A DNA stretch of 64,000 bases from Primulina eburnea (GCF_022965805.1 NC_133118.1:6913057-6977056), one strand, 5' to 3'. Positions 10,495-23,269 are shown, counted from the first letter of the stretch. Numbers and translations: made by a program. The notes: generated by a model not told the origin, from the sequence alone.

Positions 10495-13400
10495 CTACTT
10501 TGGTTCTCGCAGTGGGATGTTGTCCATGTGTCGCACTTCATTGCCAAAGTAATGCTTGACCCTCTGACCATTGACTTTGAATGTCTCGCCATTTTTGCAT
10601 TTTAGTTCAATTGCACCATGTGGGTACACTTTTTCGACTGTGAATGGGCCAGACCATCTGGATTTTAACTTAACAGGAAACAACCTCAGTCGAGAATTGA
10701 ATAATAACACCTGTTGTCCTGCTTCAAAGTCTCGTCGAAGAATCTGCTTGTCGTGCCATCTCTTGGTATTTTATTTGTATATCTTGGCATTCTCGTATGC
10801 ATCATTCCTGAATTCGTCCATCTCATTCAACTGCAACAGTCGTTGGTCGCCCGATGCTCCCATATCAAAATTGAGCTTTTTGATAGCCCAAAATGCCTTG
10901 TGCTCCAATTCCAAAGGTAAATGACAAGCTTTCCCAAAGACCAACCTATAAGGTGACATCCCAATAGGTGTCTTGTATGCAGTCCTGTATGCCCATAAAG
11001 CGTCATCTAGCTTGATTGCCCAATCCTTCCGGTTTGTTTTCACTGTCTTTTCCAATATTTGCTTAATCTCCCGGTTGGATATTTCTGCTTGCCCATTAGC
11101 TTGCGGGTGGTATGCCAGTGTCACCCTGTGCTTCACATCATACTTGGCCAATAGTGAGTTAAAAATTTTGTTACAGAAATGTGTACCTTCATCACTGATA
11201 ATGGCCCTAGGCGTTCCAAATCTCGTGAAGATGTTCCTGTGGACAAACTTAACAACAACTCGAGCATCATTAGTTTTGGTGGCAATTGCTTCCACCCACT
11301 TTGACACATAATCAACAGCAAGTAAAATGTAAGATTGACCAAAAGAGGATGGGAATGGACCCATAAAGTCAATACCCCAGACATCAAAAAGTTCCGCCTC
11401 CAAAATATTTGTTAGTGGTAATTCATGTCGTCTAGAAATATTGCCAACTCTTTGGCATTTATCACATGACTTTACTAAGGTATAGTTGTCTTTAAACAAA
11501 CTGGGCCAATAAAAACCCGATTGCAATACCTTAGCCGCTGTTCGTGACGCTCCAAAGTGTCCACCATAAAGTGATGAATGACATTGCTCTAGAATTATAC
11601 CCGCTTCTTCCTCAGTTACACATCGTCTGATTATCTGATCAGCGCATCTCTTAAACAAGAACGGATCGTCCCACAGGTAAAACTTAGCATCATGAAGAAA
11701 TTTCTTCTTTTGATGATACGTTAAATCTGAAGGCAATTCTCCTGCAGCAAGAAAATTAGCTATATCTGCAAACCACGGATATGTAACACTTACCTTGAAA
11801 AGTTGCTCATCTGGGAATGATTCGTTGATAGCTCCACCTTCAGTTCGTTCTTCCAGCTCTAGTCGTGACAGGTGATCAGCCACCTGGTTCTCACAACCTT
11901 TCTTATCTTTGACTTCAAAGTCAAATTCTTGAAGTAGGAGTATCCATCGTATCAATCTGGGCTTTGCATCCTTTTTGGCAAACAAGTAACGAAGAGCTGC
12001 ATGGTCAGTGAAAACCGTTACCTTTGTGCCTATGAGATATGTTCTGAATTTGTCGAATGCAAACACCACTGCTAGCATTTCTTTTTCAGTAGTTGTATAA
12101 TTCTGTTGGGCTGCATTGAGTGTACGACTTGCATAGTAGATGGCTTTAAACATCTTGTCTCTCCTTTGTCCCAATGCTGCTCCTACAGCATAGTCGCTAG
12201 CATCACACATGAGCTCAAATGGCTCCTTCCAATCAGGTACTATCATGATGGGTGCTGAAATCAGTGCTGCCTTGATCTTGTTAAATGCCTGCAAGCAATC
12301 ATCATCAAAAATAAATGTCGAATCTTTCTCTAACAAATTACATAAAGGTCTAGTAATTTTAGAGAAATCTTTAATATAACGACGATAAAACCCGGCATGT
12401 CCCAAGAAACTTCGGATTCCTTTTACATTCTTTGGCGGTGGAAGAGTTTCAATTGCCACAACTTTGGCCCTGTCAACTTCTATTCCTTTAGCTGAAATTT
12501 TGTGGCCAAGCACAATACCTTCGGGAACCATGAAGTGACATTTTTCCCAATTCAGAACTAGATTCTTAGCTTGACATCTCTGCAAAACGAGCATTAAATT
12601 TTGCAAACAATTATCAAAAGATGTACCAAATACAGAAATGTCATCCATAAAAACCTCCATTATTTCCTCAACCATGTCAGAAAATATGGCCATCATACAC
12701 CTCTGAAAAGTAGCAGGTGCATTGCATAGTCCAAATGGCATTCTCCTGAAAGCAAATGTACCGTAAGGGCAAGTGAATGTAGTCTTCTCCTGATCCTCCG
12801 GTGCTATGACAATCTGATTGTAACCTGAATAACCATCTAGAAAACAATAATAATGATAACCACCAACTCTATCAAGCATCTGGTCAATAAATGGAAGTGG
12901 GAAATGATCTTTCCTAGTAGCATCATTCAATTTCCTGTAGTCTATGCATACTCGCCAACCAGTCACTGGACGAGTTGAAATCAATTCATTGTTCTCATTT
13001 TTCACTACAGTTATTCCTCCCTTCTTAGGCACTACTTGTACTGGTGAAACCCATGAGCTATCAGATATAGCATAAATAACACCAGCATTTAACAATTTTA
13101 ACACCTCAGCCCTCACAACCTCTTTCATTGCAGGATTAAGCCTTCTCTGATGATCAACATAAGGTGAATATGACTCCTGCATCAAAATTTTATGCATACA
13201 AACAGTAGGGCTAATTCCCCTTATATCAGCAATTGTCCATCCCAGAGCAGATTTAAATTCTCTCAACACCCTCAACAATTTTTCTTTTTCAGTACAAGTA
13301 AGAAAAGAAGAGATGATTACTGGATATGTTGAATTTTCACCTAAAAATACATAACAGAGGTGACTTGGAAGTTCCTTCAATTCAGGGGATACTTTTGGTA

Positions 13401-13686
13401 CTTCTATAATTGCATCTTCAAGTAGTTCTACATTATGCACATCAATCTTTTCTTTAGGCAATGTATCGAGAGCAAGTAACTCCTCTTGCACGTCCCAATC
13501 ATCTTCATCCAGTATAGACGCCGATTCCAACAAGCATCTCTCCAAGGAATCTTTCGTCAATCTACCTGCACCAACATGAGATACACATGAATCAATTACA
13601 TCAATACTATTACAAGTACTTACCTCATTTGGTTCCTTGATTGTGTTGTAGATGTTGAACATGACTTCTTCTCCACCTACTCTCAA
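10495..13686 (-). CDS. Athila element F pol: RT, RNase H, integrase
   Basis: Polyprotein part of about 1060 codons for reverse transcription and integration. Reverse transcriptase has its catalytic block FMDD (in [11 protein letters not shown], near 12640). RNase H follows (DASDYAVGA near 12200; [10 protein letters not shown] near 12010), then the integrase HHCC region ([18 protein letters not shown]) and core (WGIDFMGPF near 11375; DEGTHF near 11190), and a C-terminal piece ([22 protein letters not shown]) ending at 10495. An in-frame TAA at 10771-10773 separates the last 90 or so codons. The frame is open upstream of the first ATG and overlaps the end of gag, so expression needs a frame change near 13690. 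Host-range and regulation are not visible. Confidence 0.9.
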
Positions 13687-15743
13687 TGTAAGCTCACCCT
13701 GTGCACATCGATCAAAGCTTTTCCAGTGGCCAAAAATGGCCTTCCAAAGATAAGTGGGGTGTCCTGGTCTTCTTCCATATCTAGAATGACAAAATCAGCA
13801 GGAAATATAAATTTGTCTACCTTTACCAGAACATCCTCCACTATACCCCGTGGATATGTAAGTGATCTATCCGCCAGCTGCAAGGTAATAGTGCTAGGCT
13901 TCACCTCGCCAAGCTCTAAAGTCCTGTAAATAGAAAAAGGCATTAAATTAATACTGGCACCCAAATCACATAAATCTTTATTAATTCTAGAACCACCAAT
14001 AACACAAGGAATAGTAAAACTCCCTGGATCTTTGAGTTTCTGTGGTAGTTTCCTTTGAAGTATGGCGCTACACTCTTCTGTCAATTTCACTGTCTCAAAC
14101 TCATGCAACTTTCTCTTCTTTGACATCACATCTTTGATGAACTTTGCATAGTTTGGCATTTGCTCTAAAGCATCAGCAAATGGAATGTTGATGTGAATCT
14201 TCTTGAAAATTTCCAAAAATTTTGCAAATTGATCATCCAATTTCTTCTTTTTGAACCTCAGCGGATAAGGAAGAATTGGTTTGAATACCGGTGGTTGTTC
14301 AACTTCAGCTTTGGAAATCTCAGTTTCAACTTCTTCAACAGTCACTTCATTTTCATCCTTCTCATTGGAATTTTTACCCTCAAGTTCTCTTCCACTTCTC
14401 AATGTTACAGCTTTGCATTGCTCCTTTGGATTCACTTCAGTGTTACTTGGAAACTGACCTTTATTTTGATCTTTCAATGCATTAGCCAATTGACCAATCT
14501 GTGTCTCCAATGACTTCATTGTGGCTCCCATATTTCCCATGTGAGTTTCCATGTCATCAAGACGAGATTCAGTCCTAGTCAATATTTTACTTGATTCAAC
14601 AACAAATGTCCCAACTAAATCCTCAAGTAAAGGCTTTCCTTCCCCCTTTGATGCATTGAACCCCGGTGGAGGATTCAAAACATTCTTATTATTGGCATAT
14701 GAAAAATTCTCGTGATTTCTCAAACCTGGATGATAAGTGTTAGGGGGAGGGTTACCTCGATATCCTCCATAACCACCAAAATTCCTATTGTTGATATAAT
14801 TAGCCTCATCAGGAATATGTGGTTCTTCAGTGACAACAGATGCATTTTCCACCTCTGATGTACTAGCCTTGTTCATTGCTGCAATTTGAGTTGTTAAAGC
14901 TGAAACTTGAGCTGTGAGTGATGTAATAGGATCTATGGCATAAATTCCAGCTTGCTTCTTTACTCCTGACCTTTCAGACGGCCACTGATAACTGTTAATG
15001 GTCATCTGTTCAAGCAAATCATATGCTTGATCAGGTGATTTGGCAAATATAGTGCCACCATCTGCTGCATCAACAGTGCCTCTTGTCTGTCCATTCAAAC
15101 CATTGTAAAATAATTCAATCTGTACCCAATCTTCGAAACCATGGTTTGGACATCTCCTCAACAATTCCTTATATCTTTCCCATGCCTCATATAGTTGCTC
15201 AAAATCAGTCTGCCTAAAAGTACTTATCTCGATTTTTAACTGTGCAGACTTTGCAGGTGGAAAATATTTTGCAAGAAACTTGGTTGCTAAATCCTGCCAT
15301 GTAGTGATACTCCCCAAAGGAAGCGATTGGAGCCATCCTCTTGCTTGGTCCCTAAGAGAAAAAGGAAACAAACGCAATCGAATTATATCATCAGAAACAC
15401 CATTTATTTTTACCGTGTCAGTAGTTTCAAGGAATGTTCTGAGATGTAAATGAGGATCTGCAGTAGCGGCTCCGCCAAACTGATTCTGTTGAACCATGTT
15501 TATCAATGCAGGTTTGAGCTCAAAGTAGTTTGCATTAATCGTTCCTCGTGCTATACCAGAATAATGAGCATTCAATACTGGCCTAAAATGATCTCTGATG
15601 GGTATTGCAGGGGGTGGATTTTCATTATCTCTGTTTTCAGCCATTGCTCGAATCTCTTCTCTTCTTGCCTTTCTTAATCTTCTTGCGGTTCTTTCGATTT
15701 CAGGATCAAAAATATGCAAGTCAAGATTTTGCGATCTTCGCAT
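13683..15743 (-). CDS. Athila element F gag-protease
   Basis: 686 codons. The N-terminal half is an Athila-type capsid ([18 protein letters not shown], then [25 protein letters not shown] and [23 protein letters not shown], residues about 95-225). A glycine/asparagine/proline-rich linker follows. I see no CCHC zinc knuckle, as is usual for Athila. The C-terminal 95 residues are a retropepsin ([10 protein letters not shown] at about 593-602, [15 protein letters not shown] near the end). The frame ends at a TGA just after the protease, while the RT frame is open across this point. This is either a one-base frameshift mutation or a frameshift used in expression. Fused gag-pol is usual in the family, so mutation is more likely. 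Confidence 0.9.
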   Translation of the reverse strand: MRRSQNLDLHIFDPEIERTARRLRKARREEIRAMAENRDNENPPPAIPIRDHFRPVLNAHYSGIARGTINANYFELKPALINMVQQNQFGGAATADPHLHLRTFLETTDTVKINGVSDDIIRLRLFPFSLRDQARGWLQSLPLGSITTWQDLATKFLAKYFPPAKSAQLKIEISTFRQTDFEQLYEAWERYKELLRRCPNHGFEDWVQIELFYNGLNGQTRGTVDAADGGTIFAKSPDQAYDLLEQMTINSYQWPSERSGVKKQAGIYAIDPITSLTAQVSALTTQIAAMNKASTSEVENASVVTEEPHIPDEANYINNRNFGGYGGYRGNPPPNTYHPGLRNHENFSYANNKNVLNPPPGFNASKGEGKPLLEDLVGTFVVESSKILTRTESRLDDMETHMGNMGATMKSLETQIGQLANALKDQNKGQFPSNTEVNPKEQCKAVTLRSGRELEGKNSNEKDENEVTVEEVETEISKAEVEQPPVFKPILPYPLRFKKKKLDDQFAKFLEIFKKIHINIPFADALEQMPNYAKFIKDVMSKKRKLHEFETVKLTEECSAILQRKLPQKLKDPGSFTIPCVIGGSRINKDLCDLGASINLMPFSIYRTLELGEVKPSTITLQLADRSLTYPRGIVEDVLVKVDKFIFPADFVILDMEEDQDTPLIFGRPFLATGKALIDVHRVSLH

Positions 15744-15860
15744 GCACTGTCAAACAAAAACAATAAACAAATCAGTGTTTAATGTAGTATAATAAAAATA
15801 GCTCTAAATTAAAATCTAGACTAATTGGTAACAATACTAATATAAATTCAAATTTTATAG

Positions 15861-15879
15861 TCCCCGGCAACGGCAGCCA
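15861..15879 (-). other. Primer-binding site of F (tRNA-Asp type)
   Basis: The plus strand TCCCCGGCAACGGCAGCCA matches the 3' end of plant tRNA-Asp with one extra base. It lies 6 bp from the inner end of the 5' LTR. tRNA-Asp priming is typical of Athila. Confidence 0.8.
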
Positions 15880-15885
15880 AAAACT

Positions 15886-17279
15886 TGTTGCGTGTTTTCT
15901 TTAATGCTCGCAAGCGCACGGCGTCAAGTTATAGTAAAATGTAATTATGAGTACAAGTATCGATCCCACGAGGAATGTAATTTCTAAATTTATACTAATG
16001 CTTGTAATTAGAATAGTCTCGATTTTATTTAGAATAATCAAATAACAGATTTGTTCGTACCAATGACTGAATTGTAAATAAATTTAATTTTAGTAACACA
16101 GATTTGAACAATAGAATAAAAGATCTAGAGGTCCGACTTCACTCAACTATCCACCATGTGCTATTGTGTGTAGCTATATTATAATTGTCCTTCTTATTCA
16201 TTAACCAAGAATTCTATAATTATCTACTCCCTCTCTCGAGTGCTAAGTAGATACTAATTATATAACAAAGGATTGCAACGTCTCCGTCAACAATCAATAA
16301 TTAAATAACACAACAACAAGCACTAAATTCTTTTTATAGCTTCAATAGCAAAATATGTCCTCTCGAACTATATACATACCATCGATGTATTTTTCCCTTT
16401 CTTGATTATAAATTTCCTTTTTCAAGTGATAATTTATAACATATAAATCATTCAAGATATGGCCAATAAAATGAAAGCATTAAGATTGGAAAAACACAAA
16501 TAAACAATAAAGACAACTTATATAGCATAAATCATGAATCTCAACACATGGTTTCTAGTTTTGTTCCATCATACCTCTAGAATTAAGATTTAGTTCATAA
16601 TAATGAAAATAAAACAACAACACATAAATCTTAAGCAAGACATATCAAAATAAAAGTAAAAATAAAGAAAGAAAGAACTTAGAACAAGAGTTTTGGAGTG
16701 TATGAAGTTTTTGTCCAAAGATGTGCAAGAACTTGTTGAAGATGATGATCTTGATCTTCAACTCTTTTCTTTGTAGCCTCCACCCTTTTCCTAGCTTCTC
16801 TCCATACCCTAGATGATGAAAAAGAGATCCCTTTTATAGTCTAGACAAGATATCCCACGTAGCACACCATTCTCCCTTCCTTTTCCTCAAAGTCTACAAA
16901 GTTTCACAATTTCCGGAGGAATGTTTGTGCATGACCGCGGGTGCGGTAGTGTAAGCACCGCGGGTGCGGTGTCTGTTCGCCAAAAATTCTGTTGCTGCAT
17001 AGGTGACACCGCGGGTGCGGTGCTTGCATGACCGCGGGTGCGGTCATGCCTCGGCAGTTGGCGCGGCCGCGCTCTTGTAAGCAGTGCGGGTGCACTGTTG
17101 CTTCGTGTATCTTTGTCCTTTGCACCTTCTAATTCATCACTATATCACTCCAAACTCTCATTTCTAAGCTTCCAAACTACAATAACAAAAACAACAACAT
17201 ATCAAATAAAACCTGCTCAAGAATCACAAAATTCCAAGTTAAAAACAAGTAATAAAAGTACAATAAATTGCACTTATCA
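15886..17279 (-). mobile_element. Element F 5' LTR (right copy)
   Basis: 1394 bp, the same length as the left copy, with three differences noticed. It contains the promoter copy of the dyad cassette (16933-17099) and the TATA box on the minus strand near 16832-16845. It is followed by the target duplication TTAAG (17280-17284). Confidence 0.95.
16933..17099 (-). repeat. Dyad-repeat cassette in F LTR (right)
   Basis: Same cassette as in the left LTR: four near-perfect ACCGCGGGTGCGGT units and two degenerate ones, upstream of the TATA box in the element direction. Confidence 0.9.
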
Positions 17280-17284
17280 TTAAG

Positions 17285-18047
17285 TGAGATTTTTGAAGTT
17301 GGGCTTTGGTGGGGTATTTTTACTCGCTAAGTAATATTTTAAACCAGTACACAAATTTTAGCAAGTCGGAAGACTTTTTGAAGGTTCGGAAAATATTTTC
17401 AAAAGCGTACATAAACAATATATTTTTTTGGGAGTGGGTTTGGGCTCTTTGGACCTTTTTAAATTTATATTGGGCCTAAACTCCTTCAAATCCTTATTAT
17501 TTTAACCCTACCCTAAAAACCCTAAACCTACTCCTTAAGCTCTCAGCCACCCCTCCCTCATTCAGCAGCAGCACTTTTACAAAAAAATACAGCAGCCTTC
17601 AAAAATCCTCTCAAGTTTTCAAGAAAAACTCCGTCCCCGCCTCTCGGGTGCAAGTTCTACGTGCATATCTCAAGGTTTTTCTTATCATTCACACTACTAT
17701 ATGCTGGTTTGAGTGTTTATGCCTGAGAAATATTTTGATTTATATTGTTTTATCGTTTTTGTTAGTTTTGATATGAAATATACATATGCTTTGATCCAAC
17801 TCACGTTTTTCATTACATGAAATGTACCTATGCTTTGATGAAACTCACGTTTTTCATGAATTTTTTGTAAGGGGCTGCCATGGCTAAGGGTTTAGGGGCT
17901 GTACACGTTGGGAGTCATGGTGTCAAGGGGCTGACATCACGATGTAGGCACGATTTGGTGAAGGTTGATCGCATTTTCCTTGCAGATTGGTCTCGGTTGG
18001 GCTAGATCGGAAGATTGGAGAGATGGGAGGAAGCCGGCAGTGCAAAG
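17285..18047 (+). mobile_element. Element E 3' LTR, segment 2 of 3 (promoter part)
   Basis: Continues segment 1 after the TTAAG duplication made by F. It contains TGGGCT/TGGGCC motifs, a telo-box and a CT-rich start region (see the regulatory entry), then a leader with two copies of the block GCTTTGATnnAACTCACGTT near 17790 and 17835. It ends at CAAAG (18043-18047), where solo LTR H is inserted. Confidence 0.8.
17300..17525 (+). promoter_or_regulatory. Site II plus telo-box promoter of the E LTR
   Basis: Site II motifs: TGGGCT at 17300-17305 and 17441-17446, and TGGGCC at 17471-17476. A telo-box AAACCCTAA lies at 17517-17525, followed by the CT-rich stretch CTCTCAGCCACCCCTCCCTC near 17540. 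In plants this combination marks promoters of ribosomal-protein and other growth-linked genes. Activity here is inferred from the motifs. Confidence 0.6.
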
Positions 18048-18178
18048 TGTAATGCCCGAGATTTGATATCATGTTAATCCAAGATTATTGATTATGAATT
18101 GATATGATTATAAGGATCATTCTGGGGCACGATTCGAGATAGCGTGTGAGATGTTGTATGCGAGGACCGAAGGTCTCA

Positions 18179-18397
18179 CGCATATGCGGGGCACATATGC
18201 GCGCATTTGCGCGAGACAGGCATAGAACCTCGTGCATATGCGCGGGAACAGGGCGCGCATATGCGCTGGTATGGCAGAGGACCTCACGCATATGCACGAA
18301 GAGAGGGCGCGCATATGCGTGAGCTGCCGTGATGGTTACGCGCCGAGAATGAATGTCTCGTACATATGCGCCGAGGAGGGTCGCGCATATGCGCGAG
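18179..18397 (+). repeat. Dyad-repeat cassette of LTR H
   Basis: Degenerate array of GCGCATATGCGC-type units (several with one changed base, e.g. CACGCATATGC), ending about 45 bp before the TATA run. Confidence 0.85.
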
Positions 18398-18442
18398 ACG
18401 TGCTGCACAAAGAAGAAGCCATATGGTCTCTCCCATGCATGA

Positions 18443-18468
18443 ATATATATATATATATGTATATATAA
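18443..18468 (+). promoter_or_regulatory. TATA-rich core promoter of LTR H
   Basis: Alternating TA run ending TATATAAAA, directly after the dyad cassette. Expected LTR promoter. Confidence 0.6.
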
Positions 18469-19914
18469 AACCTTTAGTCTTCAGAATACAGCAAAGAAGA
18501 CGAACGAGAAAGCTCTGGGGAAGTTCTTCATATAATAGAATTTGAATTTTTTTGCAAGATCCGACCGTCTAATTTTCGATCTGAGCTCAGTACCATATTC
18601 TTCTCGTTACAGGCTTCGACAGGACGTAAGTTTTCTTATGTTTTGATATGATTTGAAAATATATTATTGAAGGAATCAGATATGATTAATATATAGTGTT
18701 CTTGAGATATTAGACATCGTATAATCGAAACCGGATTGAAGAACAAATACTGTATGGAATTGTTATGATTTTTCAGATTGATTTGATTGAGATTATACAG
18801 ATTCGAGATCATATTTTGTTTGTTGATTGATTATGAGTTATTGGGATTGGTATATACTGATTTTGTATTACCGATATTTCAAGATTGCGATGTTACGCCT
18901 TTGAAACAGAATTAGATTGAGTTCTGATTATATCTGGTATTGATTGGGGTATATGTTGATATTGTATTCCTCGAATATGCTATGCCAGATTTGTATCAAA
19001 GATTTCAAAGACCGAACAGAGCCAGAACCCAACGAAAGAAAGGTATAAATCAATGTTGAACCGGGAGATAAACCACATACTTATTTGTATTGTTTAATAC
19101 CTTTGAATTCATTGATTGTGTATGCTTATTCTATTGAGTTATAGAAAAACAGAGAATAGAAGATAGATATCGAGAAAGAGTCATGGGCGGATGTGCCTGG
19201 TCTTTGGCTGAGGTGCCAAGTCTTCGACTGAGTTGCCAAAACACTGGACGTTTGGTTATATCGATGTTGCGTAGAATTATACCCCCTTCTATTGCTGAGA
19301 TTCGATAGAAAGGACCAAAGTCCGGGAATAAGAACGTACCGCCACCCCGAATGGGAGAGTAGGTGGGAGACTTGTTACGTTTTCATTCAAACCGAGATAC
19401 CTAGATTAGAGAAGAGTCGAGTCAGAGATTAAGAGTCAAGAGTTTGACTTATGGTTTATATCAATTCATGTCTTTCAGATTTTGATACATGTTATTGATA
19501 ACTGTTATATGCTTTTATATATGTTTATATGATTGCATGTTTACGTTGTTTATACTAGGAATATTATTCTCACCGGAGTTATCCGACTGTTGTTGTGTTT
19601 GTATGTGTGCATGACAAAAGGTGGGACATGATCAGGGTCGAGAAGAGGAAGAGAGATCACAGTTTAGCATGGAGATTCAGACCCAGAAGTAGGGTTGTTT
19701 TCATTACTTGATATGTAGTGAAAGAATAGTATTTGTTATGACATACTGTAGTACAAGACTTGTACTTTTACTTTTGATGTTTATATCAGATTGATTAAGA
19801 TATGTTCCGCATTTGTATTTTTTAAAAAAAATTTTGCCCCAGTTTATTTAATTGATCCAATTATTCCCAAAGATGATTAAAAAGACGAATTAGCGTCCGG
19901 GTCCCCACACAAAG

Positions 19915-21285
19915 GTTGTTCCAAGCCTTGGACCAGACCCTGGTTAGTTTGAGTCATGGCCTAGGATGGCTCGAACATTGCTGGTCTTGGTCATAGAGCC
20001 GAAAGAGGGAGATAAGTGCAGGGGTGTCTCGGTTGGGGATTGGTGCGAGGGCTTCCGGGTGGTCGCGCTTAACAGCGTGCATGGGGATGAGGGCTAGGTC
20101 CAGGAGGGTCCAGACGTGGGCTAGGAAGAGTTGGTTTGGGTCTTGTCCTCTTTGATTTGGGCTAGGGTTGAAATTTAGGAGGATATATACGTTAGGGTTT
20201 TCGGTGCTTGTGTGCTGAAAATTCCAGAAGCGGTAGTGTGTTTCATTGGGTTCAAAACGGCTGGAATCGGGTGGTCTAGAGGCTAGTAAGGAGTGATTAT
20301 GTTGTGGTTTAACTTTGGAAAGATTTCGTTAGGTTTTGGGTTGTTTCGACTTAAAATCGGGACTCCGGTCTAAGTTTTAAAACGAATCTAATAAGTTATG
20401 AAACGGGCTCGAGGTTACGTCTAGGAAATGATTATAAATATGTTTTGATGTGTTGAGTTTGGTTGGCTTCAGGTCGAAATTTTGAGGTCCAGGGGTAAAA
20501 TGGTCAATCAGGGTTTCCAGGGGCAAAATGGTCATTTTGCACCCGGGTTGGGTTAACAATTCTGGCAGCGTCCTAATCACAAAATTACACGTTTTAAATG
20601 GATATGTTATAATGAACATGACCTTTTATGGAAATATGAAAAATACGTTGCTTGCTAGATTTTAAGAAAAATTTACGTATATGCATGATTTTTCTAAGTG
20701 ACGAATATGATGACATATTTTGAAGGAAATGAGTTGGTTGTGACTAATAAGAACATGATAATATGATGACATGTAAGGCCAAGGCTAAGTGTATGGGTAA
20801 TATTGTCGATGATGTCCCCACCATCGAGTACCGCAGTTATACATAGATGGATCCATCGACTAATATGATGATATGAAAGTCACATGTAATGAACAAAATT
20901 CAAATAAAGAAAATGAATATGTATATGTTGATACATGTTTTGGACACGTTACGCTTTGACACGATATGTTTAAGTTCATGCTTTTAACATCATGAAATGT
21001 ATGTTGATTACAATACTTTTCACGATTGCATGTTATGTATACGTACCTATTATAATGATTATAGTGTGTTGAGTCTTTAGACTCACTAGGTGTGAATGAT
21101 GCAGGTGAGCATATTGATGAGGAGACTGGAGACGCCGAAGACTGAGTAGACAGGCTAAGTGTGCGCACGTTAACCCGAGGACTATATTTTTCTGCACATT
21201 ACGTTTATGAATTAAGAGGAACCATGGATATTTTTTACACCCTTTCGTTTTATATGTCGATGGTTGTCAGGACTTTGCATGCTGT
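19915..21285 (+). mobile_element. Element E 3' LTR, segment 3 of 3
   Basis: Continues segment 2 after the CAAAG duplication. The block GAGTCTTTAGACTCAC (near 21069), followed by ATGATGCAGGTGAGC and AACCCGAGGAC, also occurs in related form in the D LTR, so the two LTRs are of related families. The LTR has no recognisable CA terminus and its right target duplication is missing. It appears truncated at CACTA-type sequence near 21285 (boundary uncertain by tens of bases). No gene is seen. Confidence 0.7.
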
Positions 21286-22131
21286 TGGCGACGAATCAAA
21301 TCCGCCAACCCGTCGCTAATTTAGCGACGGTCTTTAAATTTAGAGACCGTTTTATAATTTCTCAACCGTCGCTAAATTTTGCGTAAAAATAAATAAAAAT
21401 TACTTTTAAAATTTTATAATTTTTTATAAAAACTACCATACAACTATAATAATAATACTAGTAATACTCATGATTATAATTAACAATTAAAAAATTAACA
21501 AAAAATTAAAACAAAAACACGTATCTATATCGAAATTAAAATCGTATAAGTAGAGAAAATTTTAAGTGTTAAGAAATGGTGTGGAGGAAAATGGAACGGA
21601 TATCGGATATAAATAGTGAATTTGCGATTTTTTTAGCGACGGTTTTTTACTAAACCATCGTCGATGTATGTTTATGAGCGACGGTTACTACAAACTGTCC
21701 CTGATTTAAAATCGGCGACAGATTTCTTTAAACCGTCGCTAAATGTGGGGTCAAAATCGTCGCACTTTTACATTAGCGACGGGTTTACTCAAAAACCGTC
21801 GCTAATATAAAAAATTCGAACTCTTTTTCCGCAGCGCGCTAATAATATGCATGCCGTGAATAATACTATTAACGGCGTGCGATTAATGTACGCCGTTAAT
21901 GTCTGAACACGATTTTTTAAAAAAGAATGATTTACTATCCGCAGCGTGCTTTTAATGCACGCCGTCGATAGTAATATCCGCAGCATACTTTTAATGCACG
22001 CTGTTAATAGTATCAAGTAGAACACTGTTAACAGCGCACATATGGGTGCACGCTGTGAAAAGTAGTATTTGCAGCGTGCTTTTAATGCACGTTGTTGATG
22101 ACGTGCTGCGGAAAATCATTTTTCTTGTAGT
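21286..22131. mobile_element. CACTA-type transposon remnant
   Basis: Holds dispersed direct and inverted copies of TTTAGCGACGG (21300-21800) and a second set related to GCGTGCTTTTAATGCACGC (21830-22100). It ends in TTTTTCTTGTAGTG at 22118-22131, which on the other strand reads CACTACAAGAAAAA, the classic CACTA terminus with subterminal repeats. The opposite terminus is not present near 21286, so this is a truncated non-autonomous copy, or two fused ones. No transposase coding is seen. Confidence 0.65.
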
Positions 22132-22759
22132 GTTAGTGCAGACACTTGAGCGGTGAGGGATGTGATAAGAACAACCGCATAAACCCCAGCATATATCTTT
22201 GCTCCAGATCATTCTGAGGGCCACTGGTAAATGTTGATGGTCATCTGCTAAAGCAAATCATATATTATGGTCATGAAATTTTAAAAAAGTTGTGCCACCT
22301 ACAGCTGCGTCAACAGTTGTTCTAGTTTTCCCATTTAAAACATTATAAAATAACTCGATCTGCACCCAATCTTTAAAGTGGTTCTTAAGGCATCTTCTAA
22401 ACAGTTCTTTGTAACATTCTCATGCTTCGTAAAGCTGCTCAAATTCATTCTGTCTAAAGGTGTTGATCTCAATTTTCAGTCAGGAGGACTTGGCGGGTGG
22501 GAAATATTTTTCAAGGAATTTTGTTTTCAATTCCTGCTACATAGTTATGCTGCCCAGCGATTGGAGCCAATCCCTTGCCCGGTCCCTGAGAGATAATTGA
22601 AACAACTGCAATCTTATAATATCATCATAAACATTATTAATATTTACCGTGTCAGTATTGTCCTTAGATGAAGACTGCAGATCCACAAACTGGTTCTGCT
22701 AAACCATCTTTATTATTCGTGACTTTAGCTCGAAATTGTTTGTATGGATAGTTCCACGA
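22132..22759 (-). pseudogene. Athila gag fragment (old)
   Basis: Aligns by eye on the minus strand with the gag of element F (its region near 14900-15545), including the equivalents of the residues around the F motifs NGLNGQTRG and [11 protein letters not shown]. It carries many substitutions, indels and stops. LTR K+ starts directly at 22760, inside what was gag. This is the oldest layer of the stack. It is flanked on the left by the CACTA terminus. Confidence 0.75.
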
Positions 22760-23269
22760 TGTAATGCCTGAAGTAAATATTACAAGTTGTTGATTTAGTA
22801 ATGTGAGATTACTAAATAATTAATGATTTTTAAAGAATGAAATATGACATATTTTGGTCATATGAAGTCAAAATGATTTGAAATTTGGATATAACGTAGA
22901 AAACTCAAAGATATAGAAGTTTCATGTTTTTTATTTTTTAAAAAATTAATTGTTTGACTGGTCCAAAGGGATATACCAATGTTAAAATGTTAAATATTAT
23001 ATATTATTTTATTTTATTTTATTTTATTTTATTAATATAATATAATATTTTAAAAAAGTGAAATTTGTAAAGTGAAGCGGCGACGAACCGACTTCATTTA
23101 ATGGGATCGTTGACACGAGGTATTCGATTTGAGGTATAAATTTTATAGTTTTGATGATGTTTGAAATTCGTTGATTTCTGTAAATAAATATGATAAATTG
23201 TTAAATCATACTGAAATTGAAGATTGTTGAATAGTGTATGATTTTAACGATAGTAGAGAAGATTATAGT
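22760..23269 (+). mobile_element. LTR K+, segment 1 of 3
   Basis: Starts TGTAATGCCTGAAGTAAATAT and matches the reverse complement of 44850-45349 (LTR K-) over its length, with indels. It is interrupted at ATAGT (23265-23269) by solo LTR J and resumes at 41517. Confidence 0.85.

Larger units (their letters stand above)
5190..17279 (-). mobile_element. Element F: near-complete Athila-lineage LTR retrotransposon
   Basis: A 12,090-bp element on the minus strand with two 1394-bp LTRs (5190-6583 and 15886-17279) and 5-bp target duplications TTAAG at 5185-5189 and 17280-17284. It is inserted in the 3' LTR of E. In transcription order: 5' LTR, tRNA-Asp-type primer site, gag-protease, RT-RNaseH-integrase, a spacer with a second dyad array, an env-position ORF, a second polypurine tract copy, the 3' polypurine tract and the 3' LTR. 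I found three base differences between the LTRs (about 0.2 percent), so insertion was recent. Gag type, tRNA-Asp site and the third ORF place it in Athila. A frameshift and a stop in the polyprotein make autonomy doubtful. Confidence 0.95.
18048..19909 (+). mobile_element. Solo LTR H
   Basis: 1862 bp, TGTAATGCCCGAG to GGGTCCCCACA, with 5-bp duplications CAAAG at 18043-18047 and 19910-19914. No internal region, so a product of LTR-LTR recombination. It contains a CATATG-type dyad cassette, a TATA run, a GACGTAAGT donor-like site (GT at about 18626) and the hairpin motif at 19573. It lies inside the 3' LTR of E. Confidence 0.93.

Noticed and set aside
10971..11387. Short ORFs within F pol on either strand
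   Set aside because: Out-of-frame shadows of the integrase reading.
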